64,000 bases of DNA from Owenia fusiformis (lineage: Eukaryota > Annelida > Polychaeta > Sabellida > Oweniidae): the NCBI GenBank assembly GCA_903813345.2, contig CAIIXF020000009.1:21479759-21543758 (forward strand), given 5' to 3'. Below are positions 11,736 to 23,700 of this stretch, piece after piece. A model generated the notes under the pieces. That model worked only from the letters and a program-made list of their open reading frames with translations, made no database searches and was not told the DNA's origin. How positions within the stretch are numbered: position 1 is the stretch's first letter; every line of letters starts with the position of its first letter. The position numbers and the translations under genes were made by a program.

Positions 11736-14700
11736 CTAAAAATACATATAAAAAGATGTGGGGAAAAATGAATGTGTCGGGCATGGAGTTTTTTTACTTA
11801 TATTTCCATGTCCAAATAAATTTAGTACCTTTTGACCAGTCTGTAAAATTGCTTTTTCATATTTTAAAGATACGTACATGTATATCAGGCCCATAGCCAG
11901 GATTTACCAAGGGGGGGTTTCAGTCTTCAAAAATTTCCAGGGGGGGTTCACAGTTGACAATCTTGGCCCAAATATGGCTAAAATCACTCGAGAAGTGCTC
12001 AAAATGGTGAAGAATTTTTGGCCAGTTCGCCCGAACCCTGCGAACCCCCCCCTGGCAACGGGCCTGTATATGCAAGGTTTGATTTCTCAGTTGTTTGAAG
12101 ACCAATTTCATTCTAGTAATAAAAAGGACATATAAGATAGCAATAGTAGCTTTTCGATGAAATGCTTATGCCAAATTATAGTCTTGCTCAAAGACTGTAT
12201 CCACCCCCCCCATCACCTTCACTCTCTTTACCTGGCAATATAGAGAGAAGGATAAAGGGGGGGGGGGGGAGTACAGGGTCTTTTAAGCAAGACTAGCCAA
12301 ATTAGATCATGATGAGTAATTGTGTGTATCACATCGATTTGTAAAATCATGTTTTTACATGTTAATCATGTTAATTATTATCATTAACATATTCAATGCC
12401 TTTTTTCCAAACCCTGTTAAAATCAATTACAAAGACATAGCAACTGTTTGACTTTGTTGGTAGAGATCACTAATTTGTGTAGGTGATTTAATTTAGTAGT
12501 TACCCAGTTAGATACCCAGTTAATCAATGCATTGTTCTAGATATTGCGATGTCACATGTTTTGTGTTCACATGATATATATCCAAATCGTGAAATTTGTA
12601 GTGTTCACATGTACATGTATTCATCTTAAATCATGAATTCAGCAACTCAGGGGATCATACTTTCCAGATTATCAACTATAACTACAATGAAACATTTTTA
12701 ACCTGATCTGGTTACAAAATATGACTTTTTACATGGGAACTGATTTGTACCATCAATGTAGGGAGACATAATAAATAGACCAGCTATACTCCCCTAAAAT
12801 GCAATCTGATTTTTGACGCCATTTCGGTGCCATTTCGACACCAAATGGACTGACTAGTCCGGTGGCAAATTTTGGTGTCAAAGGGTTTCGGTGCCGGAAC
12901 GGTGTCGAAACAGTGCCGGAACAGCGCCAAATTTTTTCCATGCCGAAATGGCGCCGAATGATATTGGCTGTGTAAGGGATGCCTATTAGATAAACTGGCT
13001 CACTCACCTTGTTGTGGCAGTAGTTCTGGCACTTTTTCATGTAGTGAATCCATGGCATTCTTTAAGTTGAGCTAAACAACAAATAAAACAAATAATCTCT
13101 ACAGGTCTTTCATACAGTAGAATACACAAGTATCCTTAAAAACAGCTGTCATTTTTGATTTGATTGAGAATTTGATCTTATTGATTTATTATTATTGAGA
13201 CAATATTACAAGACAAGTACATTATATACAATACAATGACAACCAACATAAACCTTATCTTCAAAGCATGAACGAAAATTATCTATATGAAAGATCATGG
13301 GCAAATTAGAGTTGATAGCCCATGGAATGGAAAGATAAAAAATTTTGGTGTCAAAGGGTTTCGGTGCCGGAACGGTGTCGAAACGGTGCCGGAACAGCGC
13401 CGAATTTTTCAATGCCGAAACGGCGCCGAATTATATTGGCTGTGTACAATGTACCTTTGGTTGTTTGGCTAGGTAGCTGCCAAGTTTCAGGAGTTGTATC
13501 ACAAGATCAGTGGCAACTTTGTATGTACTTTCTGATGTCTCATAATCATCACCAGAGGGCGCCCGAATGTCTAAAATGCGGAAATTCCACTGTTGGTATA
13601 ACCTAACTGGAATCTGCTTGAGTTAAGGATTCTTTTTTTTATAAATTATTGCATACTATTTTTAAAATGTTCAATGTTCATCTTAAAAATATATTTACTT
13701 TCGTATTTCATCATGGGCATTCAACTAGAACTCTAGAACATTTCTTAAAAATGTTATTTTTAAAACATTACTCAACTCTAGATACTCACATATCAGAGAA
13801 TACGTACAAGATAATTAATTACTTGATATTATGTACTTCAACATCTTTGAAGGCACACAAATTTGAAACCATAATTTCCAGGATAATGGTTGAGATCATC
13901 ACATATTTCTTCCTAACATATGATCCTGAATATTGAAGATTTTTTGGGGGAAAGCCCCAAATCATCATTCATTTGTTTTAAACATAAATTTCCCTAACTT
14001 ATGAATGTCAAATACAAACTTGAATGATGTAAATCTACACAATCTAAACATTTATAGCTAATTTAAGGTACACACCTTTGGGCAATCATTCCTGGCCATT
14101 CCTTAATCGATTTTCATAAAGAATAAATGTGACTTTGTTGTCAAGGAACTTTTTGGCTGAAAATGCAATGATCGAAGTGCATCCTAGCATAGTACCCATG
14201 TATGATAAATAAGCATAAAAGCTTTAGAATCAGTCTCTAATACTCCAAACATTTTTTTAAAAATATTGTTTTAATATTTACATATATGTGGGAGCCTTGA
14301 TAAACATTTATCTAAAAAAAAAAAATTAACCAAATTGCCTCAATTGTATTGACTAGAAATTCAAACAGTTACCAGTAACTATGAACTGTTGCTAAGACAA
14401 CTTAATACAAGACATAACTATAACAAATAGAAATAGTTCCATGGGTACCAGCGTCACATGGGAAGGTTTCAATATATTTAATTATTGCATTTATCAGTGG
14501 AGCTAAGAATATTGTTTTGAATTTTTTGGGAAATTTGGTTGATTTAATTGTGTACAAGATAAAAATCATTTTAAGCTAAAATTGAAAACATGGGTAGGGT
14601 ATTAGCTTGGATAGATAAAAATCATTTTCTACAATAAAATGTTGGAACAGGGGAATTTCACAAGCACACTTATTGGTAGCTTTATGTGAAATTTGCTGCA

Positions 14701-17700
14701 ATCAAAATGGCAGCCATTTTGAAATTTGCAATATTATTTTGCTGAAACTTGTTGACATTATCGATTGCCTATAGCTATATTATTACCACCTTGCCGGGCC
14801 AGTTCTAGGGGTTTTAGTGCAATATTGCCAGTCAAGAATGCAATTAATGACCTGCAATTTTCCCCGGGAAATTAGATATCGTTCAGTGCGCTAGATTTTC
14901 TTGCTGTTTCAGTCCTGGTCATTCACGGTGGTAAAAATACCAATAACACCCTCGGTCCAATATTTCACTCCTTCAGCCCTCGGTCCAATATTTCACTATA
15001 TTGCCCTTCAAAATGACGTTATTGTACTATTAATCAACTGTCCAATATCAAGCAAATGGAATACTTGTTGAGTTATGACCAAAAAAGCTAAAAACCTGAT
15101 TTTTCTACAACTGAAGTGGCAGCCATTTTGAATATTTGCAACAATACTTGGGATACTTGTTGAGTAACATGTATGATAATAAATTGATAACCTATTTATG
15201 AATTAAGGTACCTGTACAATTTAAAGCAGACTGATGGAACACTTGTGGCGTTGAGCTGAAAACCTGATTTTTCTGCAATAATAATGGCTGCCATTTTGAA
15301 ACAAGGAGAGGTTTTGAGACGCCACTACAGTGTAAAAGAACAATTGATGATTTTATATAGACACATTTTAAAAGTAAAACCACTTCAAATGTCATTTAGG
15401 AATTTGCTATTTGAATTAGTTATCAATGAGTTAACAGACAGACGGATGGACGGATGGACAGATGGACAGACAGACAGAAAGATGGTAAGACAAGTGGGTG
15501 ATTTAAAGAGCTCACCAATATGAGCTAAAATGCTGTGGCTGTTACAACAATATGTCACTATTCCATGGTGGGGAAATATATCATGCCAATGGCAAAAGAT
15601 ATGAGACAAAGAAACTGTAAATCACTTTCCAAAAATGCCCTTTAGTCATACATTTGACTCTGTACTATAAACTCAAGTTTTACAAAGGGGCAAAAAACTT
15701 TGCATTGATTTGAGACCAAGACTTGAAACCAGAGATGATTACAGTTTAACTGTATTTTAAATAGGTATCATTTCAAAGCTGTAGTTTTATATAATAAAAG
15801 GATACATCATGAGAAAGAACGAGAACTTTGGCATTCTCTATGTGTCCAGTTCCTTCTTCAATATTGCTGCAAAAATCTTTCAGAATCTCCTGGAACATTT
15901 CAGTTGAGCTCTACAATTACAAATAACAATACATTATACATGTGCAGTATTGAAAAGGAATGAGGTATACAGTTGTATGTTCTCATTGTACATAACACAC
16001 TGTGGGAGCATTTTAATTAATTTATTTACAAGAAGGAATCATAATATATCCTCCCAGAGATTATTAACATTATTAACTTAGTTATTAAACAGACAGACTA
16101 ATGAATGGATGGTTTCTTATAGCTATAACCCTACTGGACCTTTGTTTGGTGGGATAATGAGAAAAGCATGGCTGTTCCATGTGCTATGCATCAACATAAA
16201 CATGTTTTTCATCTATGCGCATGTACCAAATTTACTATTTGCAATAAATAACACATCACTTTAGTCTGTGTTGGTTGCTGCATAAATAGGCAGATTAAAC
16301 TGTTATTTAGGTCAGCTATTGGGTTTGATTCAATTATTTTGCAGCTACTAGGATGCATGGCAGGCACTTTATTCTATTTAAATGAGTTGGTCATTATATG
16401 GCAATCCACCTGGCAGCTGGTAGCTGATAGTTGCATCGCAAATGCAGTTTATGAATGACATATATGTTTTTAATGGCCAATTACTATTTTTTTTCAATAT
16501 TCTGATGAAATCATTTTGCTCCACCATACTGACTGCTCCATCCCATTCGCTAGTATTCATAGTTATTTTCCTTATTTCTTAAATAATGGAAGACACAACA
16601 TCATCTTGCAGCGCTGTACAACACTCAGTGCAGTACACAGTCCCAGCAGCACTGTTTTGAACAGTGCAGTGCAGTCCTGTTTTTACAGCATTGTAAAGCA
16701 CTGATTTCGAAAACAGCACTGTTTGAGAGCAGTGTACTTTTTAACAAATTATTTTATTCAGTATTTGGATTATCAAGGAAAATTTTTATAATTACTGAAT
16801 TAGCCCTCGTTAAAATAAGTAAAAAATGTTCATATGGAAAAATGATCATTTCAAGTGTAGGATGTTCCCACCTTTTTCAATAACTGACCTTTGACCTTCA
16901 AATTGTACTTTTTCTGACCTCCTCAAAAGTCAATTTGAAGCCACATACAACCAAGATTTCTAATAAGAACATTTAGTTCATATTGTAGATGAAACCACTG
17001 CTAGAGGTGCATGTAAGAGAAAAAGAGCAAAGAATAATAAATAATTATTACCACCTTGCCGGGCCAGTTCTAGGGGTTTTAGTGCGAGTTTAGAAGGCAT
17101 TCATTTTACTTTATCGACCTGATGTGTGACGTCATAGTGGTGGTCCATATGGACCGGTCTAGAATATATTCTGGACCGGCAATTTTCCCCGGGAAATTAG
17201 ATATGGTTCAGTGCGTAAGATTTTCTTGCTATTTCAGCCCTGGTCGTTAACGGTGGTAATAATACTAATAACGTCAAATCTGCGAGCAACATAGTGAAAT
17301 ATTGCCCTTAGAAATGACGTTATTGTACTATTATACATTGATAAAATTACTAGGAGGTCCAAAAACGGGCATCTTACCTCTATTACATGGACACACAACC
17401 GAGGATACACCAACATCAATCCTGTCACACCCTCTGCATTCTGATTGTTGTTATGGAGATTCTTGAAAAGGCTATCATAATATTCTAAAAATGTAAAAAC
17501 AATATAAAATGAGATCCATATAGGCTAACATGAGAACAACCAAATCAAATAATCAACTAAAAGGGAACTCCGAGACAATTTAATATCACAAAAGTTTTTG
17601 TGAAAATGAGAATTGGTAACTGCCATTTTATTTAGTTATATTTTTATATGACCAAGGATGTGTTTTCTAATGTCTGCCTTTGTGGCTTACCAGTGATATT

Positions 17701-20700
17701 ATCACTGGTGTAAGAGACCCAATTTTCTACTGATATATAGCCAGACTATGCTTTAGCTTTCTCCCCCCCCCGGAAAATCATTGAAATCTGATTATAATTG
17801 CTTATACCTTAGATGTATCTTGAGACCAATTTATGGGTATAATAACACTTGCGATATATTGAGAAAATCAACAGAACAACCAACTATCAGAACAGAACAC
17901 AATTGAGTTTGATCGCGGAAATCGAGGGAAAACCCTTTCAAATGGCAGGAGCACATGAGCATAGGCAAACTCTGTACATCGGGTAGTCAATCAGATTCAA
18001 AGCCGTTTTTTAATTTCTTTTAGAAAATCCATAATCGTCATTTTAGGAGTTTCTTTGGTCCCGTAACCATACTGATAAACAAAAATGACCAATCAGATAC
18101 CATAGGGATCTCAGTTTAAGAGAATTAATTTCGACAAAAGTAATTCGATCGGTAAGCACAATTACAATATTTGCACATAAAGCGGCAGATTTGGAGCTTC
18201 TTTGTTGATAAGAAGATAGAATATGTCATATGGCTCGACATGTGCAAAAAAGTCCAGGGAGGCCTTGATTGTGCTTTCCTATCGCTAGGTCTCTCTTTAA
18301 ATTGCCCATTACTCATCCTCTCTTCTCTGCCTAGATTTCGACTATTATATAACAACAGGAGCCTTAAAAAGTAGAAACAAGGTGCTAATTATTTTGACCA
18401 TGGGCTTTGAATAGATATTGAATGCCCACGTTTTGACATTGCTATTTTATGAGTCATCATAATATGAACTACTTTCTATGATTTCATAATTTTGCCTGTA
18501 TCATCTTGGCATATGAGGAGTCTGTCCAGCCTAAAACATTTTTAAAGAAGTTAAGAAATTTTTAAATGTAACTTTGTATGTTTTCAAATATGATAACACT
18601 TATCACTAAAATTATTAAGATCAAAAGTAAAATCCATTTAAATTGAAAAAATGGATTCATTTTCATTAACAAGATCTTCTCTTTCTTTGATCAAGGTACA
18701 GTCTCCTATTGGGGATATTTCATACTTTGCTCTTAGAGCCTTAAAGGGCCTCGATGTTTATTTTGGACCCAATAGTACATCAACAAAAACACATAATAAA
18801 AACCATTAGGCCTACTTGCACAATCAATAGACTTTGCATACTGATCTTAATCTCCTCTAAAGACAATAATGGAGAAGAAATTGCATTCTAATCTAAATCT
18901 TATAGTTAGCACTTTTCACACTGCTTACCAAACATGGGATCGTTTTTCAGAATTTATACTGACAGTTAGGTTTTGTATAAAAATCTATTGTTGATGCATT
19001 GCAGACTGTTATGTTTTTTAAATGTTTTGCCCCCTTGTGTTTATTATGTCTGTGTAAATGATAAAGGCTCCCCTAATCAAACAAAGCAATGACCAGAGTT
19101 AATATATGAAAGTGTTAATGAATGGTATAGACTGTATATAATTTACCTCCTACTTCTGTTTGCTCTGTGCTGTTCTGGTTCAACTTGGCCACAAACACAA
19201 ACCTGTGCAGGAGAGTTTTCTGAAAAAAAATTTGACCTAATCATATGCAGGAGAGATTTCTGAAAAATGTGTTCAATAACACTTTTATTTAATCATACGC
19301 AGGAGAGATTTCTGAAAAATGTGTTCAATAACATTTTTATTTAATCATATTAAATAATCATATTTCTTGATAAATTAACATTATCATATAAATGATATCT
19401 TTAAACTGATTGATCTTAAAGGCATTGATAATGTAACTTAAATACTTTGATAGAAAATTATGAACCATCTATTCAGTAGACATGCGACTCTGAGATACAA
19501 ACTGAAATGAATGGAAAGTCTTCCTTGACACTGTATAGACAGCTTATTGATCTTAACCATAAAGTTTTACAGTATTATTTAAGAAATGATTTTGATTTTG
19601 CAAGTGCACAATTAAAATTTCTTGCTCGGACCGGGAAACTAGGTTTTGAAGGTAAAACATATAAATGGGCAAATGTACAAGTAAATAGCCAATTCTGTGA
19701 TTTTTGCTCTGATAGAGAAGAGGATATAGAACACAGATTACTATTTTGTTCTAATTTTGCAGGGGAGAGATCCAAATTTTATAAAATACTCTAGGATAAA
19801 TTCCCATACATTTAACAGGGATATTCTTTAGTGCCCCAACTGACACAAAGTTGAAATGGTTACTGGGAGATGAGGCATACATCTTTGGGGGGCACGAATA
19901 TGGTGTTTTATTTGACTCTTTAGTAAAAAGCTAAAAGATTTTAAGTAAATATTAACATGCCTATGTTTTTATTCTTTTTAAGACTCATTTTAGTTTGATA
20001 AAATGTGCTGCTTTAAACCAACATGGCATTAAGAATATTTTTCGATTAGATGCACCTTAATGTAAGAGTGCTATACAGTAAAACCTGTCTTAGTGAACAC
20101 CTCTCTCTAGTGAACACCTGTCCCTAGTGGACACCATTCCTACGCACATAGTCCACTGACTTCTGTATAAATTACCCTCTCTCTAGTGAACACCTACCTA
20201 CAGTGAACGTTTTTTCTTGGCAAAAAAATGTTCACTATACACAAGTTTTACTGTATATCTAAATAAATATTGCTGGAGATCTGAAAAATGAGTCAGAAAA
20301 CATTTTTATACATGCAGGAATATTTTCTTGAGAAAATATACCTCTTATAATGAAAAAGAAGGTGCACGGTCCTTTATAAGTCATATTTATTTTTATTTTT
20401 CTGTATTAACATACCAAACATTCATTCAGTCAAGAATTTTGTAAATATGGTAAAAAGTGGAATGAGTGTGACTTAAGTTTTACCATAAATTTTTACCATT
20501 TTTTTTTTATCATAAATCTGAGAAATTTATTAAAATATAAAAGAAGCTTTCAAACAAAACTACAAATTCTAGCCAAAATACTGACCAGCATATAATACGA
20601 GGGGTGATCAATAAGTAATGGACGCTTTTTTACACAGATGCTTTTTATAGACCAATCCCTTCGATTTTCTTACCAGTGATACATCATTCAATTATCTATC

Positions 20701-23700
20701 AACTCTGAAGATTTGAAGGCAAAATATTTAAAACATGTTGATATATCCTCATTTCCGTGAAGGAGGTACAGGTACCCCGGGACCGACATTTACGTCACAT
20801 ATTCTGAAGCTATTTTAGCTTGTTTAACATGCAATGCAGTTGAATGCAGGCTGAATAAAACAAACCATTATAGTCATGAATTAACCCATTTTGTTATGCC
20901 ATAATTGATTTTGAATATTTTATCATCACTATGTGGTATTCATGCCACATTCATAGCACAGAGCCCTCTAAATAGGTTCCATCAAGTGCTACATGTACAC
21001 AATTCCTCATCCTTTTAACTCAAGATTGTGAGACAAGGCTGAATCCATTCTCTGACATGGTAGCAAGATGCAGTTGCACGGGTTGTTTTATTTAATCAAT
21101 GTTCAATTGATAAACCTGCGTCATTTCGCTATAGAAATAAGTAGTATATAAATAAACAAGTCACATGTGAGCAGATGTGGACAATATAGTGCATTGGCCA
21201 AGGGCTCAATTTTGAGGTCCAGGGATATTGTTTTCTGAACATTTTGAGATCTGTGGGCAGGTGCATTGTCCATATGGAGTAGGGTGTTCCCTTCTCTCAC
21301 CACCCCTTTCTTCCACATTGCTCTCTCAAATTGACCTGCAAACTCCTTCCATACAACACTCTGACATTACAATACTCTCTGTTTATGTGTTACTGGTCAG
21401 CAAAAAAATTCAAACAATACAACACTTGTTGCATATAAAAAGTTCAAATCTAACTCAAATTTACCAAACGGGCTAAAAACTGAATATGTGACGTAAATGT
21501 CGGTCCCGGGGTACCTGTACCTCCTTCACGGAAATGAGGATATATCAACATGTATTATATATTTTGCCTTCAAATCTTCAGAGTTGATAGATAATTGAAT
21601 GATGTATCACTGGTAGGAAAATCAAAGGGATTTGTCAATAAAAAGTATCAGTGTAAAAAAGCGTCCATTACTTATTGATCACCCCTCGTACATGTATTTT
21701 TCAAATAAAACGAATAGAATCTAGTTTGTTTAAATCCTGGTTTAAATCCCATGTGTCAATGTTAAACTGCCATCTTTCTAAATAAGTTATGATACTGTAG
21801 ATACAGTATAATTTGGCTCCCATTTTAATATAAAAGATTGGTGGATTCAGAAAATTCGCCAAATTAAAAATCCTTCAGATTTTAGTTTGGAATTTTTGTT
21901 CAATGCACTTCAGAAATTAAACTTCTGGGGCCCCTTTTCCTGTCAACATGTCATCAATTCTACATTATTCCAAAGGAAATATAGAAAATATCTTAGTAAA
22001 TACCTGTCCTAATGAGACAAAAATTATACTTCAGTCCTGATTCCTCCAAACTAAATAGCCAACAATATTTGAAATTGAGCAAATCTGTCAAGTTAAGTAG
22101 TGTCAAAATAAGTGTATCTACAGTATATTATTTAATTTACCTTTTCATGCAATCCATTCAATTTGCTTTCAATCTTACAATCAAGCATACTCCTTAAAGG
22201 CCAGTCTCTATCAATGTCATATGTTGAATCAGTTACATGAGATTTTGATGTGTTTGGCCTTATCTTAAAACCACTAGTCGTAAATGAATTATTCAAACCA
22301 CTTTCTGCCATAATTTTGTCTTAATCAGAATTTATTTGTTAAGTAATGTTTATGTTTTGATAAATGATGTCAATAACAGTTTTGCCTGTACTGCATGAAA
22401 AATACAAGTAACCTTGTAATAGTCAAGTTTTACTTGATAGCATATGGTAATCATACAATTGATACTTGGCTTTTCTTGATTTCTTGGTAGTTTACATAGT
22501 CATGACAACACTAAAGGGATTTAAATCAAGATGTTTACCAGGAAATTATTTCTATACATTCACTTTCATCTTGTGAACTGTTCAAATTGTTGCATGGTTA
22601 CCACTTTCCATACAATATGATTTTTGTGTGTTTATCATGAATAAAATAAACAGTCATTGATTGATGTGACAATGGCTGAATTTTGAACCTACTTTTATAT
22701 ATTTCACAGTTATTAGGGCTTTGGTACCTACATGCATATATATAAAGTGCAATTGTCACATTCAGTAAAGTGTTAAAAGGGAGCTCAGAAGTGAAAGTGA
22801 ATGTCAGAATAAGGGGATTGGGTCACAAGTACTGTATTTGTCTTTAATTTGGCGAGCATTTTATATTGGCAAATTTTGGCGAATTGAAAAAATCGCCAAA
22901 TTAAATAGTCGCTAAAATTCCCAGGAACTTGACATGTTTTTCATTCGGTGCGTTTCCAGATATAAAAAAGATATCAAGATGTCTGGTCTGTTTAAATTGA
23001 TAAAAAAAGAAATATTGAAAACATGTATATAAACAACAAGAAATATTGAAGAAATTGTTCATCAACAACACTGACGATGAATATTTTCAATTTTGCCTGT
23101 ACAGGAGGATGTCAGGAACACTTGAAAATCGCCAAATTAAAAAAACGACAATAGGCCCAAAAACACAAAATCGCCAAATTAAGTAGCGCCAAGTTATAAA
23201 GACAAATACAGGAAGAGGAGGAACATTTCTATTTTTTTGAAGATTATTATATTATTGCAGAATCAACAAAAGTAAAGTGACATAAATTAGAAGGTGAGGA
23301 CTTCATCATAAAGATAGTTATAAAACTATGAAATGCTGACTGGCAGACTGGGGTCCTAAGGTAGTTATACTCTTAGAGCTTCTTAGAAAATTGGCTCCAT
23401 GATAGTTTAAGAGCAATGACTTGTTGAGAGTTCACTGACTCTGGCCTCTGGGTCAAATAAATATCATGATATTACACTATTAAAAAATAATTGAACAATT
23501 TCAATGAAAAATTGTCATTTATTGAAGAACAATAGCAAAAAACAAAGTCCATGAAACTATTAAGTGAAAAATGAAAACATTCTGTCACACATTTAAATCA
23601 ACTTATAAAGGCCATCAATAAATAATTATTGTTGAGCACATGACATTTGACATTAGCCAAGATTGGCTTTCAAGAGATAAAAAATGCAACAACAGTCAAT

